From Pavlovales sp. CCMP2436 (taxonomy: Eukaryota; Haptophyta; Pavlovophyceae; Pavlovales), in assembly GCA_026770615.1 (NCBI GenBank), contig MU631388.1:362024-379062 (forward strand): a DNA stretch of 17,039 nt. Direction: 5' to 3'. The notes below the pieces were generated by a model. The model was not told the origin of the DNA, did no database searches, and saw only the letters and a list, made by a program, of their open reading frames with translations. Every line of letters starts with the position of its first letter. Positions within the stretch are counted from its first letter, which is position 1. The position numbers and the translations under genes were made by a program. Below, piece after piece: positions 7,258-15,757 of this stretch.

Positions 7258-8226
7258 CTAGTCCTGGCTTGTCTGAATATTTATATTATTATTGAACGTA
7301 GGCGACTCCTTCGTGAATACGTCGACATCTGTTAAGCTATAAGCAAGAGTAACGTGGCACTGAACATTTCCACTTGCATTGTCAGTTGTCACGAGCCACG
7401 AGTTGGCTGTGGGGGTACAGCTCAAGAGATCCACGTACTGGTCTGTTGAAAAGACCTCGCTATCGAGCCGTTCAATCATGTTCACTACGTCTATGGACAC
7501 ACCGTTTGCGGCCTGAGCGTATATGCCTTGAAAGTTCACGTTCTTGGATTTTGAAGCTTGTATATTTTTCTGACCGAAATCTGCGAGAACGAGATCACGT
7601 TCAGGAGTGCTCAAGACTTTTAGAAGCGAGATGGGCGAGATGACCCTGGTATAGGCTCCGCTTGCGATTGCCGAGCCGCACACACGGATTACCGGTCTAT
7701 ATATCTGAGTGTATATCGTCGCCAGTACTCCTTTCTCTAGCACCCGTTTAACTTCAGATGCACCAGCAAAAAATACGATTTGATTAGCGCTGTTGACAAA
7801 CAGAGTGTATATAAGTTTAGGATCGTAAGGCATAATGATCGTGTTTTGTTCATCCACGAATCGGGTTATATCGTATTTTATTTGACGCTGGACGGCTGCA
7901 TTCGATCCCGTAACGAGAAGCTCAGCCTCGATGCGATTCCGCCCATCCTTTTTAACACCACCCCGGAAGTATGCTACCTGAGCTACATTTTCGAACTGAA
8001 TAGGTGCCATATTGCTCCCCCGGCTGGGGTTGAACGCGTTGTTCGTTGGAAGCAGGCCTAGCGAGTTTTTACTGGGGTCGGTTCCAATATTACGATTCAC
8101 GTAAAAGCTACCTGTGAAAGAACCATAAGCAGTGCTCATATCAGTCACCGCACTGAATCTACCACTCAACACGTTGAATGATATCGAGCAGTGCCCAAAG
8201 CTTACCGAATCGATTGTTGGTCTCAT
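7258..8226 (-). CDS. Spike-like structural protein, central piece
   Basis: This 322-residue beta-rich piece is dominated by short Thr/Ser/Asn/Val strands with few Cys. It follows without loss of frame from the upstream piece (TAG at 8277-8275) and continues past its own TAG (7260-7258) into an F5/8C domain. The ATG at 8226 may be an independent start, but the 16 codons between 8274 and 8227 are also open and read as ordinary protein. No match to the shared promoter motif is visible upstream. I recognise no family; position among virion genes and fusion-like continuity with a binding domain suggest a spike or fibre. Confidence 0.55.
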   Translation of the reverse strand: MRPTIDSVSFGHCSISFNVLSGRFSAVTDMSTAYGSFTGSFYVNRNIGTDPSKNSLGLLPTNNAFNPSRGSNMAPIQFENVAQVAYFRGGVKKDGRNRIEAELLVTGSNAAVQRQIKYDITRFVDEQNTIIMPYDPKLIYTLFVNSANQIVFFAGASEVKRVLEKGVLATIYTQIYRPVIRVCGSAIASGAYTRVISPISLLKVLSTPERDLVLADFGQKNIQASKSKNVNFQGIYAQAANGVSIDVVNMIERLDSEVFSTDQYVDLLSCTPTANSWLVTTDNASGNVQCHVTLAYSLTDVDVFTKESPTFNNNINIQTSQD

Positions 8227-8274
8227 GGTATTGTGCCATTTGGTGATTATTTCAGCGGGCGTGTCAAGCGAATT

Positions 8275-8793
8275 CTAATTGAAAATCCTTGATATAAAAA
8301 CATTCAATGACGGGTTTTTGACGCCAGTTATCGTATAATTAGTGACGCTTACTAAAGCGACCGGAAGCAGGAGGTTCATTGAATAAGTCGACAGCTTGGG
8401 GTCAGTCACGGTCTCCGACTGGAGTTTTAGGGTGTCTCCAAGCGCGAATATAGAGCCTGCTGCGATTGGTTCAGCTTGCGAAAACGAAAACTGCACTGCT
8501 AGCGATTTGTGTTCTGTGGTTGCCAGTTCGTTTGAAAGCGACAAATCGGCTACAAAGGCAAGGGGGCTCCCATATAGGCTCTGGTTGAAGGGAAGGACAA
8601 GGTTCTCTGGCGTACTAGACGTCGGGTTTCTGATGACCAGCGTCTTTCTGGGGTCGCGAGTCTAATTCTGATTCTGTGCCGTGGTGAATCCACTCAGGTT
8701 CAACCGGGTCTCAGTGCTCGTACTCGTCACTAGCGGCACCTCAAGAGGCGTCATCGGGGGGTCGCTCGATAGACGTCCGAACACGTTGGCCAT
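8275..8793 (-). CDS. Probable structural protein, N-terminal piece with in-frame TAG
   Basis: ATG at 8793 is preceded by a very A/T-rich stretch (AAAATAAAGACATAC near 8819-8805). The frame is interrupted by TAG at 8664-8662 and resumes at once, ending at a second TAG at 8277-8275. The first TAG follows CAGAATCAGAAT, i.e. it occupies the place of a third CAG in a repeat, so it very likely arose from Gln CAG. The protein (about 172 codons) is beta-rich and unrecognised. An alternative start at 8868 overlaps the stop of the preceding gene by ATGA. Since the frame also continues beyond 8275, this may be the beginning of one long protein reaching the F5/8C domain. Confidence 0.55.
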
Positions 8794-8864
8794 TTGAGAA
8801 GAGTAGTATGTCTTTATTTTTTTTATTTTTTGAGTGCCGTTCACGAAGCCGGCCACGAAGACGA

Positions 8865-10269
8865 TCATAGAGGTGGTATGTTGTCCGTGTGCATGCCGAA
8901 GACCAGAGACACTGCTTTCAGAGCATCATCCGACTGCATATCGCCGTACTTCTCACGAATCGGGATGAGAAGAGATGAGTATGTAATCAAGCGTTGCCTC
9001 TGTGCCGCCGCGGCTGCCTCGTTCTTCGAAGGATGGCGACGCAGGTCGCTGAGCTCCCACATCGTCTGGTACTGCGCACTTGTAAATGGAATTCCCAATC
9101 GTTCCACCTCGGGCTGCCGCTTCATTATCGGCCTGAGATTAACAGCTCCCCCTCCTCCTGACCCTGACCCCCCCGATTTCGTTGGCGAATCAAAACCGAC
9201 TTCCCGGCGTGGTAGCGGCACTTGACCCTGGCCTCGATCTTGGACTGCTTGTGCCCCGGATGTCGACGCCAACTGGAAGGTTGGGGGCGTACTAGGTCCT
9301 GCAGGCGGCGTTGCTGGCGTGTATGTGAGCCGGGGTGGCTGCTGAGATGTCGACTGAGATGACTGAGCCGACTGAGCCGACTGAGACGATTGTGTGTCCC
9401 CCTGAGGCGCTCTTACGAACCCTGGAGGCAATGCAGGCCCGGAGAAGATTCCGCTGGTAGTGGTTGCCAGAGGGGGAGGCATGAACGGACCTAGCGTGAG
9501 CGACGGGTTCGCCTGGAAACGCCTCGTCTCGCGACGCACCTGCCGAGGTACCATGGCGAGCAAGTTGTTGGATCCTCCGGGAGCCATAGGAGCCATAGGA
9601 GCCATAGGAGCCATAGGAGCCATAGGAGCCATAGGAGCCATAGGAGCCATAGGAGCGGTCTGTGCACCCTGCGCACCCGGTGCTATCACGGCCTGGGTCG
9701 GTGAGAAAGGAGGCTGAGGCATATAGCCCGGTGGAACCTGGGCGCTCGAGTCGGGTACTGTGTACGCTCGAGGGGGGCCCGGAGGCACTCGACTGTAAAA
9801 CACCTGGTCTCCCCCCCTGCCTCCTGAGACGGCTCCTCGCGGCGCCGAGAAGGGAGCGGCGTTGGTCTGGTTGAAGGGGCGTTCGCGTCCGTTCAGCATT
9901 GGTACCATGCGCTGCGGGATTATGGTGCGGTTGAGTACTGCCTCCGCGCGTATTATTCAGCATGGAATCATAGAGCCCTGCGTCGCGAAAGGAATTATAA
10001 ATTGTTATTTTCTCGCGATCGGAACGAGGAAGGTCGAGACGGGGCTCAGTGTCGATTATAACCGGTCGTTTGGAATAAACGAGAAGCTCCGAAAACGCGT
10101 GGTGACGAGGTCCAGTTATGTATAAAATTTGACCGAGCCTGGGAAAAATGGCGTGCATCGCTCCGTCGTACGGTCGACCATTTAACAGATAGTGCGTTGT
10201 TTTGTTGCGTGGGTCACGTGAACCGTAGTCCATCAGTCGATCTCGGCTTAGTGCATCGACTGAGCCCAT
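8865..10269 (-). CDS. Pro/Ala-Pro-Met repeat virion-associated protein, frame-broken
   Basis: ATG at 10269 follows a clear promoter-like motif. The first roughly 110 residues are globular. Near 9945-9955 the frame must change and then runs to TGA at 8867-8865. The second part is low-complexity: Pro-rich, eight Met-Ala-Pro repeats encoded by a 9-bp array (9580-9655), a Ser-Gln/Ala-Gln run (about 9340-9400) and a Gly/Ser linker. It ends in a charged helical C-terminal domain of about 95 residues. I know no family for it. A disordered linker between two folded ends, in the middle of the capsid gene block, would suit a tegument, scaffold or minor capsid role; that is inference. Unlike most other breaks this one is not at a long homopolymer. 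Confidence 0.65.
9580..9655. repeat. 9-bp microsatellite in coding sequence (GGAGCCATA x8)
   Basis: About eight near-perfect GGAGCCATA units on the plus strand encode consecutive Met-Ala-Pro triplets on the minus strand. Unit length is a multiple of three, so copy-number change preserves the frame. Confidence 0.95.
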
Positions 10270-10296
10270 TGCTTGTTGCTTTTTACGGAGTAAGTG

Positions 10297-10312
10297 TACC
10301 GGATATTTATTT
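10297..10312 (-). promoter_or_regulatory. Putative viral promoter motif
   Basis: On the minus strand AATAAATATCCGGTAC is followed by ACTTAC, with the core ending 33 nt before ATG 10269. It matches the element before the VI-like gene (GATAAAAATCTTGTAC...GTTAC) in both the AT core and the downstream GTAC. Confidence 0.65.
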
Positions 10313-10324
10313 CTCCGGTAGGTT

Positions 10325-11170
10325 CTATTTTCCTCTGTAGGTCAATTTCGCAAATTTGTTGTATATGAGTGCATTTCCTATGTCGAGGTACATGAATTGA
10401 TGCGAGTCAGCTCCTGGTGAGAACACGTGATTATAGAGCGCCTGGAACTCGCTTTTGTCACGAGAGACTAGCTCATTGCGTATCGATTCCAGCTCCCGTA
10501 AATTGCTCACCCGAAATAAAAATAGTGAAGAGATGAGCTTACGGAGGGTGAGTGGTATAGATCGAAAAGTTTGCACTATGGCGAACGTACTTACTCGCAG
10601 ATGCCTACGATTACAAATTAAGCGCTCCAGAACTGATTTTAGTGATGCTTCCTTCATCTCTGCAGCATAATCGTCAAAAATAATCAAACTATTTTGTTTT
10701 TTACGAGATGCAATCTCGAGCTTTGTGATGACACGCTCAATCGGCTCATTGTTCAATTCATGATGGACTTTGTCGTGTCCCTTGAACGGACTGTCGCTCA
10801 TGCTTGCGAAGCTCGTAGCTGGAATGAAGAGGTAGACGTGGTCAAATACGCCGTTATATACTCTCGGTTGTATTTGTGTTAGTAAGGCCGTTGAGAAGGA
10901 CGTTTTCCCACTGCGGGGTGGGCCAATAAAACATGCAAAAAAATGCTGATCCGGGAGTGGTCTCGGGATGTCACCAAGCGCTGCATCAACGCTGAAGCGG
11001 GGAATGGTCAGTCGTATCTCGTTGCTTTCCTCAATAACCCTATCTGTAGAGTGGTCCTTCGGTTGGTCCTTCGACGGGTCCTTCGACGGGTCCTTCAGCG
11101 GGTCCTTCGGAGAGTCGTCTAATGGCTTGGTTGGTTCTGTCTCGGTCTCGATAGACGCCTTGTTTGTCAT
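10325..11170 (-). CDS. Genome-packaging ATPase (A32 / FtsK-HerA superfamily)
   Basis: This 281-residue ATPase pumps viral DNA into preformed capsids. Walker A GPPRSGKT is at residues 83-90, Walker B LIIFDD at 162-167, and NRRHLRVSTFAIVQT with a downstream Arg at 187-203 matches the sensor/arginine region of A32-like packaging ATPases. The first 50 residues are a low-complexity Lys-Asp-Pro tail encoded by a 12-bp repeat (about 11055-11110). I chose ATG 11170; the frame is open to 11200 with a GTG that overlaps the stop of the upstream gene (11197-11199), so the two genes are probably co-transcribed. No break is seen. Length and motifs fit PLV and Polinton packaging ATPases. Confidence 0.93.
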   Translation of the reverse strand: MTNKASIETETEPTKPLDDSPKDPLKDPSKDPSKDQPKDHSTDRVIEESNEIRLTIPRFSVDAALGDIPRPLPDQHFFACFIGPPRSGKTSFSTALLTQIQPRVYNGVFDHVYLFIPATSFASMSDSPFKGHDKVHHELNNEPIERVITKLEIASRKKQNSLIIFDDYAAEMKEASLKSVLERLICNRRHLRVSTFAIVQTFRSIPLTLRKLISSLFLFRVSNLRELESIRNELVSRDKSEFQALYNHVFSPGADSHQFMYLDIGNALIYNKFAKLTYRGK

Positions 11171-11196
11171 TGATCGTATGTGACATTTAGTTTCAT

Positions 11197-11811
11197 TCAC
11201 ACATATCGAATCGAAGTGGGCGGACGCTCGTAATAGCGAATTGGGGGCGGCTTCGGCGGCGCGGGGGGCGTTACGAACTCGGCGGCCTTCACCGAGGCTC
11301 CATGGTCCGAGACAGACGGGGTGGGCGGCGGGTAGGGTAGGTAGGACTGGTTGGACTGGTTGGACTGGTTGGACTGGTTGGACTGGTTAGGCACCGTAAA
11401 TCCGTATTTGTGTGCTAGCCGCATGGCCGTTGCGTACTCGGCAAGAGCCGCTTTCTCTTTAGCTTTTTCGCTTGCCTCAGCTACTCGTAGTATTTTTGCA
11501 TCGGCCAAAATCTGCACACGACGAGCGTTTGCCGCAAGATAATTTTTACGCTGTTTCTCACTCATAACCCTCTTTGCCTTCACTACCGGTGCGTCTGTCT
11601 GGACTGACGGGGTGGTTGACGAGACGGTTGACGAGACGGTTGACGAGGGGGCTGGCATGGCGGTTGTCGAGGGGGCTGGCATGGCGGTTGTCGAGGCGGT
11701 TGAGGTGACTGACACGATAGCATTTGTTTCCAAAGCGACGGTTTGCGGTGGGGCGGGGTGTCCCACTATGACAGTGGCCTCCTCCTCGGTCACTTCTGGT
11801 CTTTTTTCCAT
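11197..11811 (-). CDS. Low-complexity protein with basic helix and Asn-Gln-Ser repeats
   Basis: 204 residues, ATG at 11811, 28 nt after a shared promoter motif. Residues 35-75 are Thr/Ser/Ala/Pro-rich with duplicated TTAMPAP and SSTV units. Residues about 80-130 form a strongly basic helical segment (EKQRKNYLAANARR...). Then come five Ser-Asn-Gln triplets, and the C-terminus is Pro-rich ending in RYV. I recognise no family. The stop overlaps the open frame of the packaging ATPase. Its place beside the ATPase and its basic helix would fit a DNA-binding or minor virion protein, which is inference only. The frame is intact. Confidence 0.65.
   Translation of the reverse strand: MEKRPEVTEEEATVIVGHPAPPQTVALETNAIVSVTSTASTTAMPAPSTTAMPAPSSTVSSTVSSTTPSVQTDAPVVKAKRVMSEKQRKNYLAANARRVQILADAKILRVAEASEKAKEKAALAEYATAMRLAHKYGFTVPNQSNQSNQSNQSNQSYLPYPPPTPSVSDHGASVKAAEFVTPPAPPKPPPIRYYERPPTSIRYV
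11344..11390. repeat. 9-bp microsatellite in coding sequence (GGTTGGACT x5)
   Basis: Five GGTTGGACT units encode Ser-Asn-Gln repeats on the minus strand. As with the other coding microsatellites, the unit is a multiple of three. Confidence 0.95.
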
Positions 11812-11838
11812 GGCAGGCAGGTAATTACTTGTCCCCTA

Positions 11839-11848
11839 GATATTTATT
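11839..11848 (-). promoter_or_regulatory. Putative viral promoter motif
   Basis: AATAAATATC on the minus strand, with the core ending 28 nt before ATG 11811. The gap 11812-11915 separates two divergent gene blocks. On its plus strand an A/T stretch GAAAAAATATATGTAC (11880-11895) lies about 27 nt before the penton ATG and ends in the same GTAC. Confidence 0.55.
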
Positions 11849-11915
11849 GCCTGATGTGTTTCAGCCGGTCTTGGAAGCGAAAAAATATATGTACGACTGG
11901 CATACATAACAAATC

Positions 11916-12686
11916 ATGGTGCTTCACCGTCTATACCTCTCCTCCACTCAGGCGGATCGCTTCATCATCGACTTAGACCGTGTCGACTCTTTGAATTTTG
12001 ATCTAAACCCCGGTATTTCGTTAACCGCGCGAGAAAATATGTATGTTCGCCTCGAAAGTGCTTCGATACCGATTTCGCAGCCCAATGTGAACTCAAAAAA
12101 CAACAAGTTTGTGCTGCTGCTCGCTGGTGACGAAATGTCGGTCGCGACGATACCTGTAGGTCAATACGTCGGGGAAACCCTTGCCGATGCTTTGAATTCA
12201 ATTCCGGCTATGGTGTCGGCTGGGCTGAGTGTGAGCTTCGATGCCTTTACGAATAAATTTACTTTTGCGCACAGTCAGGTCGGCAATATCTCCATCGCCA
12301 CGAATGAGACGACGAATGCTCACCCACTGCTAGGTATGAATAAAAATTTCAACGTGCTCATTCCGTCGGGAGTACCGACTTCCCCGCCGCGTATGGTTAA
12401 TTTGGGAGGCACTCCTTCGATCCTCATTGCTTCGGAATCGTTTGAACTGGATTCTCTCGATTCGTTGAAGACCATTGGGGAGAACTCTACCAATCTTTTG
12501 TCTTGTGTACCAGTTTCGGTGGCCTACGGTGGAATTCAGACGTTCAAGAGCGACTCTGCACCTTACATGAGCGCTCGGCGGAGGATTCTCTCATCAGTGG
12601 TCATCTCGCTCCTGGATACCGACCAAGAACCCTATGACACTCAGGGTTTGACCTGGTCGATCGTTCTCGATATCATGGTCGACTAG
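11916..12686 (+). CDS. Minor capsid (penton) protein, single jelly-roll
   Basis: 256 residues, intact. It starts LYLSSTQADRF, continues with alternating beta strands, has a helix-like ETLADALNSIPAMV segment and ends with SSVVISLLDTDQEPYDTQGLTWSIVLDI. That closing pattern, a strand, a D-x-G-like turn, then GL-x-WS and a final strand, is typical of the penton proteins of PLVs, adintoviruses and virophages. These form the pentameric vertices. The gene stands immediately before the VI-like protein and MCP, an order that fits the group. Stop is TAG, used here as a genuine terminator. Confidence 0.85.
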   Translation: MVLHRLYLSSTQADRFIIDLDRVDSLNFDLNPGISLTARENMYVRLESASIPISQPNVNSKNNKFVLLLAGDEMSVATIPVGQYVGETLADALNSIPAMVSAGLSVSFDAFTNKFTFAHSQVGNISIATNETTNAHPLLGMNKNFNVLIPSGVPTSPPRMVNLGGTPSILIASESFELDSLDSLKTIGENSTNLLSCVPVSVAYGGIQTFKSDSAPYMSARRRILSSVVISLLDTDQEPYDTQGLTWSIVLDIMVD

Positions 12687-12703
12687 CCACTTTGTCGCCT
12701 TTT

Positions 12704-12720
12704 GATAAAAATCTTGTACA
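12704..12720 (+). promoter_or_regulatory. Putative viral promoter motif
   Basis: GATAAAAATCTTGTACA sits in the 53-bp gap between the penton stop and the VI-like ATG, with the core ending 27 nt before that ATG. It matches the MCP element at 13101 (AATAAAAATCTTTGGTAC). Confidence 0.65.
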
Positions 12721-12739
12721 CTGTTACATTAGCAAAACA

Positions 12740-13084
12740 ATGAATTGGGGTCGGTTTGCAAGACAAGCCGCACGGTGGGGCTCGAGCGCCATCCCGGCTG
12801 TTCAGAAGTTTGGTCGGCAATCAGGCGATTTTCTAAACACTGGGGCTGAAGTGGCCTCGCGAGTTGCCAGGGCGGCTGGATCTGGCCTTACGGCTATTCA
12901 AAATTCCGAACTCGGTAGAATTCCCGGGTCTGGGGAGGTTATCGGCATAGCGAGAGATGTATTGAACGGAATTTCGGTCGGCGCACGCGTGGCCGAACGT
13001 CTTGGGAATTTTGCAGCAGGCGTTGGAGATTCCAAGGAGCTCCGGGGTCTGACATCACAGTTCGAACGTGCCGCAAATGGCTGA
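12740..13084 (+). CDS. Small basic amphipathic protein, possibly protein VI-like
   Basis: 114 residues from ATG 12740. The N-terminus (NWGRFARQAARWG) and later segments (VASRVARAAGSGL, VGARVAERLGNFAAG) form amphipathic, positively charged helices rich in Ala, Gly and Arg. Adenovirus protein VI and its analogues in related viruses occupy this place between penton and hexon genes and disrupt membranes during entry. Sequence similarity is too weak to claim homology, so the assignment rests on composition and position. The frame is intact and it has its own promoter-like motif. Confidence 0.6.
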   Translation: MNWGRFARQAARWGSSAIPAVQKFGRQSGDFLNTGAEVASRVARAAGSGLTAIQNSELGRIPGSGEVIGIARDVLNGISVGARVAERLGNFAAGVGDSKELRGLTSQFERAANG

Positions 13085-13100
13085 CGTCTCTCAAATCTCA

Positions 13101-13118
13101 AATAAAAATCTTTGGTAC
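13101..13118 (+). promoter_or_regulatory. Putative viral promoter motif before the MCP
   Basis: AATAAAAATCTTTGGTAC, with the core ending 32 nt before ATG 13142. AATAAA could also serve as a polyadenylation signal for the gene just upstream (stop at 13084); both roles are possible. Confidence 0.6.
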
Positions 13119-13141
13119 CTATACATCGTAGAGAATTCAAA

Positions 13142-14404
13142 ATGGAAGCCCTCCCGGATTATTATCGTTACGAACCACGCCCACTAGCTCCGCTCGCCGA
13201 AATGATCAAACATTATCTGACGAGTTCGTCGGGGGCGGCTGCGCTTAACGGAGGACAGAATGCCACTTTCGATATCCAAGCCGGGCCTCCCGGGTTGCAT
13301 TTAGATGGCTCCCAGTGCTCGATCAGTTTTAGCATCAACAACAATAATGACAGTTCGATGGTTCTCGACGGTGGGCCCAAGCCTGCATAGCTGGACTGGA
13401 TTTGTTTTTCGGTTCCCAGCACATAAGCAGCATCGCGGAGTATGGTGCTCTGTTTTCCCTAGTTCAGGATTTTACGACAGATCTCGACTCACTTCGGTCA
13501 TTCGGGCACTGTTCGCGGTGTGGCTGATTACAACGTCGCATCGAATGATGCTGCAACAATAGTGAGTTCTTATTACAATCGTGCAGGCGCCACCATTCCT
13601 GCCAATTCTTCTTTGACCGTAGCGCTCCCCCTCATGTCGCCGCTCGGTTCGCTAGCTATGAAAGCTCTACCTCTCTCCCAGCTTCATGAGTCCCTTAGGC
13701 TGGAGGTCAAGCTTGCGAGCCAGGTCGAATGGGCGACGTACAACTCTCCAGCTGCGTCTACATCTGGTTGCTCGATAAGTAACATGAAGCTCCACATATC
13801 GGAGGTTCGTCTCGACGGGCAGGTGGAGAAAGCGATGATAGATGGTCTCGGGGGCGTTATTACGGTACCCACGTTTGATTATAGCCATTATCGCTCGACA
13901 GTATCGGCTTCAAGTGGGTTCATATCAATGCAGGTACCCGTTCGGGTTTCGAGTGCTTGCAACATATTTATAGTATTGCGTGAGTCGTCGGTGGCAGCCC
14001 CGCATACTCGGAGGTTGATAACACAGCGGACTAAGGCGGGAATGGTTGACTACCGGTTTCGACTCAGGAGCCAGGTCATCCCACAGAGTCCGATAGATTG
14101 CACCGGTTCTGCAGCGGAAGCGAGAATGGAAGTACAACGCGCTTCTTCAGAAGGCATTTCGGACGCGGCTGCTCGCTCAAGTGTTAGCGCGGCCCAGTAT
14201 ATTGATAGTGGCTACGCAGTGGCTCTTGCCCTGCAGGCTTTCCCTCAGTCAGAGTCACTTTCGGACGGTGTTTCTACCCAGCTTTTACACGTCGTTTTTG
14301 AGAGCAAAATTGCTCCCGACAACCCGGCCATGTATGTTGACATCTGGGTGCAGCACGAGAAGGTCCTGGTCGCGCAGAATGGCCTGCTCACTTACCAGTC
14401 CTAG
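13142..14404 (+). CDS. Major capsid protein (hexon-like double jelly-roll), two compensating breaks
   Basis: About 420 codons. The N-terminal 80 residues are in one frame. Near 13380 (CCCAAGCC) reading shifts, giving a TAG at 13388 in the original frame, and near the GGG at 13504-13506 it returns, so only about 40 codons are out of phase. Features of hexon-like MCPs are clear: LPLMSPLG, then ALPLSQLHESLRLEVKL, a PTFDYSHYRS segment, VPVRVSSACNIFIVLRES, and YRFRLRSQVIPQSPI followed by an E-rich helix (AARMEVQRAS). The protein forms the trimeric capsomers of the shell. It is somewhat shorter than many PLV MCPs. Two indels of opposite sign close together suggest sequencing error or compensated decay. 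Terminates at TAG. Confidence 0.85.
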
Positions 14405-15011
14405 TCTACCTGTCAACCTGTCTACCTGTCTACCTGTCTACCTTCCTAATATCAAAAAAAATCAAAAAACATCCAAGACCCCACGAAGACCCATGAAGAC
14501 CCCGAAGACCCCGAAGACCCCGAAGATCCCGAAGACCCATGAAGACCCCGAAGACTCACTCCTTCCACCCAAGACTTCCGTATTTTCGCGTTTTCGCGAG
14601 TGTGCTATTCCCAGTAACCCTCGTCCCCCTATGTGCAAATCCGGTAGCCTCCTCAAAACTTCCTACTTTTTTGCACACATTTGCGCCCGGCCGACCTTCA
14701 GCACTCCCCAAGGCTCCCGGTCGATTGCACACACCTCCGTGGTGCCCCCTGTGGCCGCCTGCCCGTCTACATCGACCTGTGGCGAGCGCTATCTCGATAT
14801 CAAAAAAACTCACATTTGCTAAGGTAGGTAGGTACCCTTTATCGAATGTGTGATTTTTTCATTTGGTCTTTGGCAACGATAATCGCGCCGCGGTGGCTTC
14901 CCACGCCTGCCACCCACCCCCTGGGACTCCTTGCGCACCCCCCGAGGCCTCGCCGCCGCTCCGACGACCTTCTGCCCCCGCAAAGTCGACTTTTCGAAAA
15001 CGACATTTCGG
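14405..15011. other. Intergenic region between convergent genes, with tandem repeats
   Basis: This 607-bp gap lies between the MCP stop and the 3' end of the minus-strand GIY-YIG-like gene. It begins with an 8-bp array (CTACCTGT, about four and a half units, 14406-14442), then an A-rich stretch, then a 9-bp array (GAAGACCCC-type units, about nine, 14474-14555). The rest is C-rich and shows no convincing gene. The open frames here lack homology, promoter motif or normal composition. Confidence 0.7.
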
Positions 15012-15731
15012 CTAATTATTTAGGCTTGTGATTTTGTTTAAGCAAATATCAAATATTTCGTCCCCTATAGGTGAGCTGGTATAGCGGTTCGGGACTGCGA
15101 GCGGCTCTGAATCTTCGCGTAGTTCCATCATCAACACGGCGACAGTGGCTCCACCTCCGCGTCCGATCACCTGCACCTTCCCAACCTGACGCACGTTCCG
15201 CCCCCACAGACTCCGGGTGAGCACGTTTGGAATAAACGGTAACACCAAATCCTGGTTGAGTGATGTGTTCGAGCCACCCTGCTTCAGTATTCGTCCGGTT
15301 CCTCGCTCGAACGTGTACCATAATCCATCGACTGTTGTTCTTAAGGCTGCCAGCAATTGGGCGATCGCCGCGTGGAAGTCTCCGGGTGCTCCGAGCCAGC
15401 ATCGCCATTCTTTGTCTCGAGGTGGAGTCCCCCATCCGTTTTGTTCACTAGTTAGGTTGAGCACACGTGTCTCGCGGGCGCGGACGAGCGATGGCGAGAC
15501 TACCAGATATCCCACCAGGTCAAAAAAGTTGCCAGGTGCAGCGTGCGGCATGTAGTGGCTGTAGCCATTCATCGCCCTCGAAAAGATGTTTGTTGTCAAC
15601 CCAAGTACGAACGGGACCTCGCTCCATCCAGGCCAGATGACATAGATACCGCTCACCCGTTTGCCGCTCACGTTTGCGTTTGCGAGTGCCCTCCCGACTT
15701 GCGTGGCGCGATCGACTGAATCTTCCATCAT
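15012..15731 (-). CDS. GIY-YIG-like nuclease (tentative)
   Basis: 239 residues, two consecutive ATGs (15731 and 15728), 27 nt after a shared promoter motif. SGIYVI (residues 27-32) resembles the first GIY strand. FVLGLTTNIFSRAMNGY (41-57) would supply the YIG-like strand and the Arg (R52). RARETRVLN (84-92) would carry the catalytic Glu (E87), followed by EW (108-109), as in T5orf172-type members. GIY-YIG nucleases are frequent in virophages and PLVs, where they are linked to DNA cleavage and mobility. The match is by motif order only. The C-terminal half is unrecognised. The frame is intact and ends with TAG. Confidence 0.55.
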   Translation of the reverse strand: MMEDSVDRATQVGRALANANVSGKRVSGIYVIWPGWSEVPFVLGLTTNIFSRAMNGYSHYMPHAAPGNFFDLVGYLVVSPSLVRARETRVLNLTSEQNGWGTPPRDKEWRCWLGAPGDFHAAIAQLLAALRTTVDGLWYTFERGTGRILKQGGSNTSLNQDLVLPFIPNVLTRSLWGRNVRQVGKVQVIGRGGGATVAVLMMELREDSEPLAVPNRYTSSPIGDEIFDICLNKITSLNN

Positions 15732-15757
15732 CCTTCCTCTTTCTTGTTAGCCACCCC

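Noticed and set aside
6720..8793. Alternative genetic code with TAG as Gln
   Set aside because: TAG ends the penton, MCP, ATPase and GIY-YIG-like genes at sensible places, and two other breaks are TGA; reassignment of TAG would extend those proteins through promoter motifs.
8794..9225. 143-codon plus-strand ORF
   Set aside because: Antisense shadow of the C-terminal half of the Pro-rich protein gene.
14406..14555. CRISPR-like array
   Set aside because: Units are 8-9 bp and directly adjacent with no spacers; these are microsatellites.
14181..14822. 213-codon plus-strand ORF overlapping the MCP end and the intergenic repeats
   Set aside because: First part is an out-of-frame shadow of the MCP and the rest is translation of 8-bp and 9-bp tandem repeats.
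14539..14853. 104-codon plus-strand ORF in the 3' intergenic gap
   Set aside because: Starts inside a 9-bp repeat, is Pro/Leu-biased by C-rich DNA, and has no promoter motif or family resemblance.
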